A DNA stretch of 64,000 bases from Kitasatospora sp. NBC_00240 (GCF_026342405.1 NZ_JAPEMU010000001.1:2542001-2606000), one strand, 5' to 3'. Positions 1 through 8,415 are shown, counted from the stretch's first letter. Numbers and translations are program-made. Notes: a model not told the origin generated them from the letters alone.

Positions 1-1230
1 ACCCATCTCCTCGCGGCCAGGATCGTCGACCCCGTGGCCGTCAAGAAGATCGAGCACGGTGTGCTGCGCGGCTTCTCCGTCGGCATCAAGAACCCGCGGA
101 TCGAGATGGGCAAGGCCGACGCACCGAACGGCCTCGTCATTGGCGGCGACGTGATCGAGGTGTCCGTCGTCGACCGGCCCGCCAACCCGGAGTGCCGCTT
201 CGACATGGCGAAGGCGGACTCCGCCGGGGACCTGCAGCTCGTCGAGGACGCCCAGGTGGTGGAGAAGACCGACACCGATGTACCGGCCGAGCCCACCGCC
301 CCCGCGCCGCGCCGCAGGGGCAACCCCGCCGCGGCGCTGCCCGACGGTTCCCTCCCCATCTCGACCAAGGCCGATCTCCGCAAGGCGATCAGCGCCGACA
401 GCGGAGACGACACGTCCCGCGCCCACATCGTCAAGCGGGCCGCGGCCCTGGGATTGGAGGGCCTGGTGCCCAGCAACTGGACGACCGACGAGGAGAAGGC
501 GGCACTCGCCGAGAAGGCCGAGGCGATCCTGCGGGACGTCCGCACCCTGCTGCCGGACCTCGCGAAGGCCGACGCCACGGACGAGACCTCGACGGCCGCC
601 GCCGAGACCGACACCGTGGAGGCGGAGGCCTCCGACGTCACCACCGCCGGCGAGGCCATCGCCGCGATCGCCAAGCTGATCATCTCCGAGGCGGAATCCC
701 TCGCCGCCGGCAACCTCGGCGAGGCCTGCGACATCGAGCTCCTTCTCGACGCCGTCCGCTCCCTCCGCTGGTTCCAGGAGAACGAGCGCTACGAGGAGAC
801 CGCAGAGTCGATGGAACTCGCCGACACGGCCCCCGCCGACACCACCAAGGCGGACGACACCGAACCCACCCCCCAGACCCCGGCCGCCCCCCAGCAGCCG
901 GACTTCATGACGAAGGCTGACGTCACCGACCTGGTGAAGTCCGCTGTGGCAGAGGCCAACAACGCCGCACAGGAGCGCATCGACGTGCTCGCGGCAGACC
1001 TGGCGAAGGCACACGGCGAGCTCGAAGCCATCAAGGCTCAGCCCGTCCCCGGCGGCCCGGTGCTCACCCGCACCTCCGCCCAGCAGGGACAAGCCCGCAC
1101 CTCGGACGCGGACCGCATGCGCATCGAAGCCGCCCAGCTCATGGCCAAGGCCGACCTGGTCAACGACCGGACGCTGCGAGACGGCTACATCGAGCGCGCC
1201 AACACGCTCCTGTCCAAGGCCGACGCCTGA
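1..1230 (+). CDS. phage capsid maturation protease with C-terminal scaffold-like region (5' partial)
   Basis: The reading frame is open to the first base of the window, so the gene starts upstream; the in-frame GTG at 34 is internal. The N-terminal part (RIVDPVAVKKIEHG, GFSVGI, then EVSVVDRPANP) matches prohead proteases of the XkdF/HK97 type, which cleave scaffold and capsid during head maturation. The middle is acidic and Ala/Glu-rich, and the last 110 residues (from DFMTKADVTDLVKS) look like a coiled-coil scaffold. A protease-scaffold fusion directly before the capsid gene is a common siphovirus arrangement. Family assignment is from motifs; catalytic residues were not identified because the N-terminus is outside the window. 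Confidence 0.75.
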   Translation, partial: THLLAARIVDPVAVKKIEHGVLRGFSVGIKNPRIEMGKADAPNGLVIGGDVIEVSVVDRPANPECRFDMAKADSAGDLQLVEDAQVVEKTDTDVPAEPTAPAPRRRGNPAAALPDGSLPISTKADLRKAISADSGDDTSRAHIVKRAAALGLEGLVPSNWTTDEEKAALAEKAEAILRDVRTLLPDLAKADATDETSTAAAETDTVEAEASDVTTAGEAIAAIAKLIISEAESLAAGNLGEACDIELLLDAVRSLRWFQENERYEETAESMELADTAPADTTKADDTEPTPQTPAAPQQPDFMTKADVTDLVKSAVAEANNAAQERIDVLAADLAKAHGELEAIKAQPVPGGPVLTRTSAQQGQARTSDADRMRIEAAQLMAKADLVNDRTLRDGYIERANTLLSKADA

Positions 1231-1301
1231 CCCTGCACCGCCCCCAGCCAAGCCACCACGCCCCCACCGCGGGGCGTTTCGCATGAGAGGAGCAGGCCAT
1301 C

Positions 1302-3020
1302 ATGGCGCTGCCCAACGTCGACGTCCTCTTCGGGGAGACCCCCGAGGCCCCCGCCCTCACCAAGGGCGAACTGAGCACCCGCTTCGACAACCTGATGTCC
1401 GCGATCGACAACGTCCCCAGCCGGACCCTCGGCCCGCAGGACGTCGTCAACGCCTTCCAGGAAGGCCGCGGCATCGACTTCACGCCGCAGCCGACCAACG
1501 CGTTCGGCATGCTGTCGAAGACCCTGCAGGCCCCCGAGCTCGTCAAGGGCATGTCCGCGGACGCCCTCGCGTCGGTCACCGAAGCCCTCACGCAGCTCAA
1601 GTCGCAGCAGCCCGACCTGGTGAAGGACCTCAGCCTCACCTCCCCGCTGGCCTCCGGACTCGTCGCGTTCGACCTGGAGGCGCCGTCGAAGCTGATCGCG
1701 CCCCGCCCGACGCCCCTGCGCAACCGCATCGCCCGCCGCAAGGGCATCGGCACCTCCCACCGCTTCAAGGTGATCTCCGGGTTCACTGGCACCGGCACCG
1801 GCGGAGTCGGCAACATCCACCCCGGTATCGCCGACACCACCCAGACGAACTTCGCGCCGTCCGGCGCCGGCAACAGCCTGTACTACGCGCGCGGCCCGAA
1901 GATCTCCTACGCGGGCTACGACAAGACCGTCCCCTACTCCCAGTTCTCCGTCTCCGACCAGGTCACCTGGTCCGCGCAGTACGCAGGCCAGGGCTTCCAG
2001 GACATCCGCCAGCTGTCCCGCACCAGCCTGCTGTACTCCAGCATGCTGCTGGAGGAGCGGATGCTCCTCATGGGCCGCGGCACCGCCTCCGGGTTCCTCG
2101 GCGCGCTCGCCGCCCCGACCGGCCTGGCGCTCACCGCGCGCTCCGCCGGCGCGGGCGAGACCGCAATCACCGGTGTCTCCACGAACATCTACGTCAAGGT
2201 CACCTCGGACGCCGGCGACTTCGGCCAGTCCGTCCTCACCTCGGCCGTCAACGTCGCGCCGTCCACCCAGGTCGTCGACGTCACCTGCACCCTGCCCGCC
2301 GGCGCCACCGGCGTCCGCGTGTACGTGTCCACCGGCTCCTCGGACCCGGGTGACGCCGCCCGCTGGTACGCCGGCCGCTCAGGGACCAGCACCTTCACCA
2401 TCCAGGGCGCCCTGCCGACCGCCGGCACCGCGGCGTCCACCGTCGTCGCCGACACCTCGGCGTACGCCAACGGCTACGACGGCATGCTCGCGGTCTGCAC
2501 CGGCTCCGAGTCCGGCTACGTCAACCGGCTCAACTCGGCCCTGTCGACGGCAAACCCCGGCTCCGAGTTCCAGACGGCGTTCGCGGCGCTGTACGACGCC
2601 GTCAAGGCCGACCCGGACCGGGTCCTGATGAACGGCTCCGACCGCAAGCAGCTGTCCGACGCGCTGAAGTCCGGCGCGGCGAACAACGGCTACCGGATCA
2701 ACCTCACCCAGAACGAGCTGACCGGCGTCACCCTCGGCGACGTCGTCACCAGCCTCGTCAACGAGGTCACCGGCAAGACCGTCGCCGTCGAGGTCCACCC
2801 GTGGATGCCGCAGGGCAACGCGCCGATCATCTCGGACACCCTGCCGATCCCGGACACGGAGATCTCCGACGTGTGGGCGGTCTACAACGTCCAGGATCTG
2901 ATGGGCATCGACTGGCCCGTCAACCAGTTCGCCTTCGAGTCGAGCTCGTACTGGTTCGGGACTCTGCTCTGCTACGCCCCGGGCTTCAACGGCGCGGTGA
3001 CCGGCATCAAGAAGGTCTGA
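1302..3020 (+). CDS. phage major capsid protein, HK97 fold, with inserted beta-rich domain
   Basis: This 572-residue protein follows the protease/scaffold gene by 71 bp, with a good GAGAGGAG ribosome site before ATG. The N-terminal 150 residues are helical and charged, as in a delta/N-arm. The C-terminal part contains the features usual for HK97-type capsid proteins in this position (QTAFAALYDAVKADPDRVLMNG, then ISDTLPIPDTEISDVWAVYN). Residues about 286-385 are Thr/Ser/Val-rich and beta-like (VTSDAGDFGQSVLTSAVNV and following), suggesting an immunoglobulin- or FN3-like insertion exposed on the capsid. The protein is long for the family (usually 300-400 residues), which the insertion explains. 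Capsid role is well supported by order; the insertion is inference. Confidence 0.85.
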   Translation: MALPNVDVLFGETPEAPALTKGELSTRFDNLMSAIDNVPSRTLGPQDVVNAFQEGRGIDFTPQPTNAFGMLSKTLQAPELVKGMSADALASVTEALTQLKSQQPDLVKDLSLTSPLASGLVAFDLEAPSKLIAPRPTPLRNRIARRKGIGTSHRFKVISGFTGTGTGGVGNIHPGIADTTQTNFAPSGAGNSLYYARGPKISYAGYDKTVPYSQFSVSDQVTWSAQYAGQGFQDIRQLSRTSLLYSSMLLEERMLLMGRGTASGFLGALAAPTGLALTARSAGAGETAITGVSTNIYVKVTSDAGDFGQSVLTSAVNVAPSTQVVDVTCTLPAGATGVRVYVSTGSSDPGDAARWYAGRSGTSTFTIQGALPTAGTAASTVVADTSAYANGYDGMLAVCTGSESGYVNRLNSALSTANPGSEFQTAFAALYDAVKADPDRVLMNGSDRKQLSDALKSGAANNGYRINLTQNELTGVTLGDVVTSLVNEVTGKTVAVEVHPWMPQGNAPIISDTLPIPDTEISDVWAVYNVQDLMGIDWPVNQFAFESSSYWFGTLLCYAPGFNGAVTGIKKV

Positions 3021-3085
3021 CCGAGCCGCGGGCCGCCGGTACTCCCCGGCCGGCGGCCCGCACCCGAGCCCTCAAGGAGAGAAGC

Positions 3086-3355
3086 ATGGCCCGCCTGTGT
3101 CTGCCTGACGGCGCTGTCCGCGGCGTCGATGTCCAGGGCGCCATCACCGGCGCCAGCGCCACCTACAACGCGGGCCGGGACGGCACCGTGACCGTCACGA
3201 ACCCGCAGCACGAGCGGGCTTTGCGGGAGCTCGGGGCCTTTCCGGCGAACCTGGGCGGCCGCACCCGCGGCGGCCGCCGTTGCGGCGACTGCGGCTTCGG
3301 TTCGTACTTCGCCCGATGCTCCCGCTGTGGCGGGTCCTGCGAGAAGGAGATCTGA
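3086..3355 (+). CDS. small phage head-module protein with C-terminal zinc-ribbon cysteines
   Basis: An 89-residue protein with an AAGGAGAG ribosome site just before ATG. The first 60 residues contain a short beta-like segment (GTVTVTNPQHERALRELGAF) often seen in small proteins that follow the capsid gene of actinophages. The last 25 residues hold two Cys pairs, CGDCGF and CSRCGGSC, that could bind one zinc. It lies between the capsid gene and a repeat-bearing acidic gene and ends 1 bp before the next start. Function is unknown; a head-decoration or assembly role is only inferred from position. Confidence 0.7.
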   Translation: MARLCLPDGAVRGVDVQGAITGASATYNAGRDGTVTVTNPQHERALRELGAFPANLGGRTRGGRRCGDCGFGSYFARCSRCGGSCEKEI

Positions 3356-3356
3356 G

Positions 3357-3746
3357 ATGCCCCCGCGCAAGCGCACCCAGTCGGCCCCGAAGGCGCAGGA
3401 GGAGATCCTGGCCTCCGAGGTGGTCGAGGAGTCGGAGTCCGAGGAGACGCAGCCGCCGCTCGGCGACGAGCCGGAGCAGCCGGAGCAGCCGGAGCAGCCG
3501 GAGCAGCCGGAGCAGCCGGAGCAGCCGGAGCAGCCGGAGCAGCCGGAGCAGCCGGAGCAGCCGGAGCAGCCGGAGCAGCCGGAGCAGCCGGAGCAGCCGG
3601 AAGCCAACCCCCTCAACGACAACGAGGACACGGCACCCGACCCCGAAGACACCCAGCCCTGCACCGAGTGCCTCCCCGGCGGCTGGCCCGACACCGCCAC
3701 TGCCGTCGGCTGCATGCACGGCAGCTGGACCCGCGAGCACCCCTGA
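3357..3746 (+). CDS. acidic phage protein with (EQP)14 repeat tract
   Basis: A 129-residue protein starting at ATG 3357, which has an AAGGAG site at the end of the preceding gene. Three parts are visible: a basic start (MPPRKRTQ) followed by an acidic stretch, 14 perfect Glu-Gln-Pro repeats, and a C-terminal part with a CTECLPGGW...GCMH motif that could bind metal. The EQP tract is predicted to be an extended, unfolded linker. The gene is stacked between head genes (its stop overlaps the next ATG by 1 bp), so it is probably a virion component. No named family was recognised. Confidence 0.65.
   Translation: MPPRKRTQSAPKAQEEILASEVVEESESEETQPPLGDEPEQPEQPEQPEQPEQPEQPEQPEQPEQPEQPEQPEQPEQPEQPEANPLNDNEDTAPDPEDTQPCTECLPGGWPDTATAVGCMHGSWTREHP
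3474..3599 (+). repeat. 9-bp in-frame tandem repeat, 14 copies (GAGCAGCCG)
   Basis: Fourteen uninterrupted copies of GAGCAGCCG, identical at DNA level, encode (EQP)14. Perfect identity, including third codon positions, points to recent slippage expansion rather than old selection. Confidence 0.97.
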
Positions 3747-4285
3747 TGGCCACCGTCGTCACCGGCAGCGGCTACGCGGCAGTCGCCCAGAGCTCCAACC
3801 CGAACGTGCCCGCCGCACAAGCCGTCGCCCTCACCGACGGCGAAGGCTCCCTCATCTCCCTCACCGGCGGAGGCCTGCCGATCACCACCACCGGTGCGGC
3901 CATCAGCCTCACCTACCCGACGAGTGCCCGCGCCGCGGACAACGCGGGCGACTCCGTCGACACCACGAAGTACAGCGCGCTGGCGATCGATGTCAGCGTC
4001 ACTGCCTTCACCGGCGGGACCACGCCCGGTGTGACGTTCTTCCTCGACCGGCTCGGCGCCGACGGCGTCTGGTACCCCGTCTGGACATCCGGCTCCCTCA
4101 CCACCACCGGCAAGCGCTCCGCGTCGGTTGGCGACGGCATGACCGGCGGAACGGTCACGGCTGGCGTCGGTACCGGCCCCGGGGCATTCCCCGCTGCTCT
4201 CACCACCCAGGCCCGGTTCGGCTGGACCCTGTCCGGTAGTCCCACGTCGATCACGTTCTCTGCCTCCCTCGTCAGCCGTCCCTGA
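3746..4285 (+). CDS. phage structural protein, function unknown
   Basis: A 179-residue Thr/Gly/Val-rich protein whose ATG overlaps the previous TGA by one base (TGATG), implying translational coupling. It has no Cys and reads as largely beta structure (AIDVSVTAFTGGTTPGVTFFLDRLG, then an aromatic WYPVW element). Similar beta proteins between capsid and connector genes act as head decoration or connector-associated proteins in siphoviruses. No specific family was recognised, so the role is inferred from location only. Confidence 0.65.
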   Translation: MATVVTGSGYAAVAQSSNPNVPAAQAVALTDGEGSLISLTGGGLPITTTGAAISLTYPTSARAADNAGDSVDTTKYSALAIDVSVTAFTGGTTPGVTFFLDRLGADGVWYPVWTSGSLTTTGKRSASVGDGMTGGTVTAGVGTGPGAFPAALTTQARFGWTLSGSPTSITFSASLVSRP

Positions 4286-4315
4286 CCACGAGCCGAGGAA
4301 GGGGGCGAGCGCGTC

Positions 4316-5200
4316 ATGCCCAATCGCCCGTACGTCTCCACGGCGGCGTTCAAGGCTCACCCCACCTACCTGGACCTCGACGGGCTGCGCTCGGGTTCCT
4401 CCAGCAGCGACGAGCAGGACGCAGAGCTCACCAACATCTTGCTGATGGCGTCGCAGTGGGCCGACAACGAGATCGACATGCCGCTCGGCGCGCACTCGTG
4501 GACGCAACGCTGCCGGTCCCGGGTCGACCGGCAAGGCAATCTGCGGTTCCACGCCGAGCACTCGCCGGTCCTCTCCGTCGGAGCGGTCGGCTACGGCTAC
4601 AGCCCCACCACGCTGACCACCGCCGCCGGTCCGCCGGCGTGGGTGGAGGACGGCGCCAACCTCGTCGTCGCTCTGTCCGCCAGCGGCGGCGCATGGTCAG
4701 GGTCCCTGCAGTTCGGGGCACCGACGTCCGCCGGTGAGGTCTTCGTCCAAGCGCAGTACGCCGCGGGACGCGTCGCCACGATCCTCTCCCAGCCGGCCCT
4801 TGCGGGCGCGACCACGCTCACCGTCGAAGACCCGACGGGAATCCTGCCCGGTGAGAGCTACCGGATCTGGGAGCCCGGCGTCGAGGAGACCATCACGATC
4901 GCCGACACCTGGACGCCGACGACGCCCGGCACCGCACCCGCACCGACCGCGGTTCCGCTCGCCAACCCGGCCCTGTTCGTGCACACCGCCGGCTCCGACG
5001 TCTCCGGGCTGACCGCCGACCAGCGCCTGGCCGTCACCCACTACGCCACGTCGCTGCTGATGCGCCCCGATGTGGCTGCGGAAAGCTCCTACCCGGGCGC
5101 GGCCCCCTCGTCGTCGGTGCGCAGCAAGCAGGGCCGCACTGCTGAGTGGTACGCCCAGGAGGCCCGGCGGATCCTCGCGTCGTACGGGAGGATCCGGTGA
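4316..5200 (+). CDS. phage head-tail connector (adaptor) protein
   Basis: A 294-residue protein preceded by a strong purine-rich site (GAGGAAGGGGG). The N-terminal helix-rich part (FKAHPTYLDLDGL, then DAELTNILLMASQWADNEID) matches the gp6-like head-tail adaptor pattern, where helices pack under the portal. The C-terminal third ends with a helical stretch, RLAVTHYATSLLMRP, and a basic tail. The stop codon overlaps the next GTG by 4 bp. Position two genes after the capsid and just before a tail-terminator-like gene supports the adaptor assignment; exact family membership was not tested. Confidence 0.65.
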   Translation: MPNRPYVSTAAFKAHPTYLDLDGLRSGSSSSDEQDAELTNILLMASQWADNEIDMPLGAHSWTQRCRSRVDRQGNLRFHAEHSPVLSVGAVGYGYSPTTLTTAAGPPAWVEDGANLVVALSASGGAWSGSLQFGAPTSAGEVFVQAQYAAGRVATILSQPALAGATTLTVEDPTGILPGESYRIWEPGVEETITIADTWTPTTPGTAPAPTAVPLANPALFVHTAGSDVSGLTADQRLAVTHYATSLLMRPDVAAESSYPGAAPSSSVRSKQGRTAEWYAQEARRILASYGRIR

Positions 5201-5733
5201 GCGTCCAGAGCGCCCTGCACGGCATCTGCACCTACCTCGGCGGCGCCTACGACGCGCAGACACGCACCTACCGCTCGTCGACGATCCCCAGCGTGGGCGT
5301 CGTACGACGGGCCTTCGCCAAGGCCGACGACCACGCGGACTACTACCGGGGCCAGCCGACGGGTGCCCGCACGGGCTGCCAAATGGTGGTGACCATCTAC
5401 CGCTCCACCGAGTTCCGGGTAGCGCTCGGCGGTGAACACGGCGGCATGAAGCAGCGGAACTTCGACGTCGAGCTGGGCTGCTTCCTCCGGTCCCGCACCG
5501 CGTACGCCGAGGACGCGCAGGACGACGTGTACGCCCTGCAGGACGCCATCGTGGAGCGGCTGCGGGCGGACCGGACGCTGGGCGGCGCAGTGTTCCAGGC
5601 CGGCGAATACATCGACGGGAACGCGGCGCTCGCCGGGATCACCTTCACCTACGGCCAGCCCGAGGTCCGCTCGGAGCTCACCAAGTCCTACCTCGGAGTG
5701 ACGTTCGCGGCCTGCGAGTTCGTCGCCACCTGA
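5197..5733 (+). CDS. phage head-closure or tail-terminator-like protein
   Basis: A 178-residue protein starting at GTG 5197, overlapping the upstream stop as GTGA. It begins with a helix (VQSALHGICTYLGGAYD) and continues with alternating strands and a helix, DDVYALQDAIVERLRADRTLGG, then ends in strands (SYLGVTFAACEFVAT). The pattern of one long helix against a sheet and the place between adaptor and tail tube are those of tail-terminator or head-completion proteins, which close the tail end and join it to the head. Assignment rests on order and predicted shape, not on a diagnostic motif. Confidence 0.6.
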   Translation: MSVQSALHGICTYLGGAYDAQTRTYRSSTIPSVGVVRRAFAKADDHADYYRGQPTGARTGCQMVVTIYRSTEFRVALGGEHGGMKQRNFDVELGCFLRSRTAYAEDAQDDVYALQDAIVERLRADRTLGGAVFQAGEYIDGNAALAGITFTYGQPEVRSELTKSYLGVTFAACEFVAT

Positions 5734-5767
5734 CCCGCCACGTCCCGCGTTCACACCGGAGGCCCGT

Positions 5768-6073
5768 ATGCCCGCACCCAAGACCCCGCCGACCGGCGAG
5801 CCCGAGCCGACGGCTGATGTCGCCCCGGAGCCGCCCGCGGCGTTCGAGTACATCGCGCCGTTCGCCACGGTGTACCTCGCCGTACCGCTTACCGCCCGGC
5901 CGGCGCAGCCAGGTCTGCCCGCGACCGACGAGGACCCCGGTACGGCCGCGACACCGGCAACAGTGTTCGCGTGGCCGGACGGCGCCCCGGACGACGGCCG
6001 CTGGACGGCCACCCGCAAGAAGCCCAACCAGCAGCCGGACAACATGCCGGCCGAGCCGCGCCCGGAGGCCTGA
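5768..6073 (+). CDS. small Pro-rich phage protein, function unknown
   Basis: A 101-residue protein with a GGAGG site before ATG. Both ends are Pro/Glu/Ala-rich and probably unfolded; the centre (FEYIAPFATVYLAVPL) is a short hydrophobic beta-like core followed by VFAWPDGAPDDGRW. It ends 1 bp before the tail-tube gene. Short proteins of this type are common between connector and tail-tube genes in actinophages, but no function is known. The core sequence looks coding and codon usage matches neighbours. Confidence 0.6.
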   Translation: MPAPKTPPTGEPEPTADVAPEPPAAFEYIAPFATVYLAVPLTARPAQPGLPATDEDPGTAATPATVFAWPDGAPDDGRWTATRKKPNQQPDNMPAEPRPEA

Positions 6074-6074
6074 C

Positions 6075-7325
6075 GTGCCCACTCCTGTGACCTTCGCTCC
6101 CGCCAAGCAGTTCCTCGGGATGGCCGTGGAGGCCACCCAGGGCACCCCTGTGGCCATGGTGTTCACGCAGCTCGTGAACTCCCTCAAGCCGAAGGACGTG
6201 CCGAAGTTCCTGGAGGACAAGTCGTGGCGCGGCTCCATGGGCACCGAGTCGTTCGCGCAGATCGCGGGCGTCAAGGCGTCCAGCTTCGACCTGGGTGGCC
6301 CGGTCTACGGTGACGGCCTGCCGTTCTTCCTCCGCAACATCATGGGCGACCTTGCGGTCACCGGCACGCCGACCGGGTCTGGCGCCACCACCCTGGGCTC
6401 TCAGGCGGTCGCAGGGGCGGTGACGATGTCGACCGTGGCGTCGATCCCCGCCGGCACCCTCGTGCAGGTCGGTACCGGCGCGACGGCCGAGGTCGTGACG
6501 ACCGGCACCCCGACCGGGTCGGGCCCGTACAACATTCCGATCGCCACGCCGTCGACCGGGCTGGTGTACACCCACGCCTCCGCGCAGGCTGTCACGCCGG
6601 TCACCGGCCCCTACACGTACGCGTTCTCGCTCCTCAACTCCGGCAGCGGTCAGCCCCCGAGCCACACCCTCACGCACTACCTGGGGCCGACCGCGACGTC
6701 CGGCGCCCGCCAGTACCCAGGCACCTGCCTGGGCGAACTCGGGCTGAAGTTCAACGCCGAGTCGGAGCTCCTGACGTGGACCGGCAAGGCGCAGGGCTTC
6801 CCGTCCGTCGCGCTCGGGTCCGCGCCGACAGCCAACCCCACTGCGACCCTGCCGGTCGCGGGGTGGCAGACGAAGGTCGGCATCGGCGGCCCCGCCAGCG
6901 GCGGCACGCTCGTGTCCACCGTGTCCGACGGCGAGATCACCATGAAGCGTGAGCTCGGCGTGTACTACACGGCCACCGGCGTGCAGACCCCGTACGTCAT
7001 CCAGCGCGGCGGCCTGTCCGTCGAAGGGAAGCTGAACTTCGGTGCTGTCGCCGACGAAAGTCCCCTGCTGTACATGCTCAACAACACGCAGCCTGTTCTG
7101 CAGATCGTCACAACGAACGGCCTCGCCGGCAACGCACTCATCACCGTCCAGGTCGACATCCAGGTCGCCGCGTTCATCTCCTCCGAAGCGGAGACCGGCA
7201 AGACCGCCGTCGGCTACCAGAACGGCTTCAAGGCCGTCTTCAACACCACCAACGCAGGCGGCAGCGGCGGCATGTCGCCCATCCGGATCACCGTCACCAA
7301 CAACGTCGCACCCAACACCTACTAA
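6075..7325 (+). CDS. phage major tail (tube) protein
   Basis: A 416-residue protein. The GTG at 6075 is chosen because GGAGG lies a few bases upstream, inside the end of the preceding gene; longer in-frame extension would overlap that gene. The sequence starts FAPAKQFLGMAVEATQGTPVAM, a typical opening for tail tube subunits ('preserves/uses... gta.. TP' pattern), and contains a long Gly/Thr-rich insert (residues about 95-185). It ends with RITVTNNVAPNTY. Position immediately before the frameshifting chaperone pair is diagnostic for the tube protein, which polymerises into the tail shaft. Confidence 0.8.
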   Translation: MPTPVTFAPAKQFLGMAVEATQGTPVAMVFTQLVNSLKPKDVPKFLEDKSWRGSMGTESFAQIAGVKASSFDLGGPVYGDGLPFFLRNIMGDLAVTGTPTGSGATTLGSQAVAGAVTMSTVASIPAGTLVQVGTGATAEVVTTGTPTGSGPYNIPIATPSTGLVYTHASAQAVTPVTGPYTYAFSLLNSGSGQPPSHTLTHYLGPTATSGARQYPGTCLGELGLKFNAESELLTWTGKAQGFPSVALGSAPTANPTATLPVAGWQTKVGIGGPASGGTLVSTVSDGEITMKRELGVYYTATGVQTPYVIQRGGLSVEGKLNFGAVADESPLLYMLNNTQPVLQIVTTNGLAGNALITVQVDIQVAAFISSEAETGKTAVGYQNGFKAVFNTTNAGGSGGMSPIRITVTNNVAPNTY

Positions 7326-7342
7326 CCCTCGCAGGAGCCCTC

Positions 7343-7702
7343 ATGTCCGAGCGTCACCCCATGCCCTCCGGCAACTGGATCGAGCTGCGCGACTGGCGCG
7401 ACCTGCGCCGCGGCGACAAGAAGCGCGCACTCAGCGCCGTCTCCGACATCGACCGGGTAATCTCGGCCGGCTACGAGATGGCGGACGGCCTGCTCACCCT
7501 GCTGGTCACCAACTGGTCGTACGAGCTGCCGCTGCCTTCGGCGTCCCCGCAGTCCCTGGAGCTGCTGCCGCTGGAGGACGACGCCGCCGTCATGGAGATC
7601 GTGCAGCCCGTCATCCGAGCGCTGTTCCCGCCGAAGGCCGACCCGGCGGACGGTGCGCAGCAGAGCGACCCGGCGTCCCCTACCGCGCCCTCTGTCGGGT
7701 AG
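7343..7702 (+). CDS. tail assembly chaperone, short (gpG-type) product
   Basis: A 119-residue acidic protein with a GCAGGAG site before ATG. It follows the tail tube gene and precedes the tape measure gene, the fixed place of siphovirus tail assembly chaperones, which coat the tape measure protein while the tail is built. Visible features are ELRDWRDLRRGDKKRAL near the start and a helix, DAAVMEIVQPVIRALFP, near the end. The stop at 7700 is read in the frame of the ATG; a second product is made by frameshifting shortly before it. Confidence 0.75.
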   Translation: MSERHPMPSGNWIELRDWRDLRRGDKKRALSAVSDIDRVISAGYEMADGLLTLLVTNWSYELPLPSASPQSLELLPLEDDAAVMEIVQPVIRALFPPKADPADGAQQSDPASPTAPSVG

Positions 7703-7917
7703 CTGCCCGCTGGAGGGGTGACGACGCCCCCGTCGACGGCCCGTGGACGCCGGAGGAGGAAGCCGCCGGGTACGTCTGGTACGCGGAGCGGTGGGGCTGG
7801 ACGCCGGCGCAGGTCGACGATCTGCCGGCCTGGCTGGATGCGCAGCTCCCGCAGTTGGCGGGCGTCTACGACGAGGTGCGGGCCGATCTGCAGGAGGAAG
7901 CCAACGCGAGGGGGTGA
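7343..7917 (+). CDS. tail assembly chaperone, long (gpGT-type) product by -1 frameshift
   Basis: The coding signal after 7700 is one frame back. In frame 1 the sequence continues WRGDDAPVDGPWTPEEEAAGYVWYAERWGW and ends ...EEANARG with a stop at 7915-7917; no start codon with a ribosome site serves it. The VWYAERWGWTP...DLPAWLD pattern is characteristic of the T extension in actinophages. Moving from frame 2 to frame 1 needs a -1 shift, and the only C-run before the stop is TCC CCT at 7676-7681. Family knowledge makes programmed frameshifting here very likely; the exact slip codon is inference. Confidence 0.7.
7676..7682 (+). promoter_or_regulatory. candidate -1 slippery site of the tail chaperone gene
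   Basis: The zero-frame codons TCC CCT followed by A contain a CCCC run 18 bp before the short-product stop. Slipping back one base gives GTC CCC, which keeps A-site pairing. It is not a textbook X XXY YYZ heptamer, so the site is tentative. Confidence 0.35.
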
Positions 7918-7920
7918 GCT

Positions 7921-8361
7921 GTGGCTCTCAAAGTCACGGGTCTCACCGATGTCGTCAAGGCGTTGGAGGGCATGGTCGCCCGCGTTGAGGCGGCGACCCC
8001 GCTGGCGATCATCACTGCTCAGTCGCTGATCGAGGGGGAGGCGCGGGCCCGCCTGTCCCGCTACTCCCACCCGCGGCGCACCCCCACCCCGGCTCCCGCC
8101 GGGGGGCCGCCCGCGCTGGTCACCGGGCGTCTCCGGTCGAGCTTCGACATGGCCGGCCCAACGCCGGCGGGTGCCGGGGTGTGGCTGTCCGCCATGGGGC
8201 CTACCGCCGCCTACTCCCGGATCCAGGAGCTCGGCGGGAGCACCGGCCGGACGCAGTTGCCCGCCCGGCCGTACCTGTGGCCGTCCTTCGACGCCGTGCA
8301 CCACAGCGGCCGGCTGGAGGACACGTTCCACCGCGCCTGGGCGCGAGCGATCACCGGCTGA
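7921..8361 (+). CDS. HK97 gp10-like tail completion / virion morphogenesis protein
   Basis: A 146-residue protein from GTG 7921, only 3 bp after the frameshifted stop. It has the HK97-gp10-like layout: N-terminal helix, EGEARARLSRYSHP, then a middle segment GRLRSSF and a C-terminal RPYLWPSFDAV motif with AAYSRIQELGG before it. The family joins tail to head or completes tail ends. In most siphoviruses it lies before the tail tube gene; here it lies between the chaperones and the tape measure gene, which is unusual but the motif pattern is clear. Confidence 0.75.
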   Translation: MALKVTGLTDVVKALEGMVARVEAATPLAIITAQSLIEGEARARLSRYSHPRRTPTPAPAGGPPALVTGRLRSSFDMAGPTPAGAGVWLSAMGPTAAYSRIQELGGSTGRTQLPARPYLWPSFDAVHHSGRLEDTFHRAWARAITG

Positions 8362-8415
8362 CCATCTGCAACGCCCGCATCTGGGCGCCGCCCACCACAT
8401 GCAAGGGGGTGCGCG

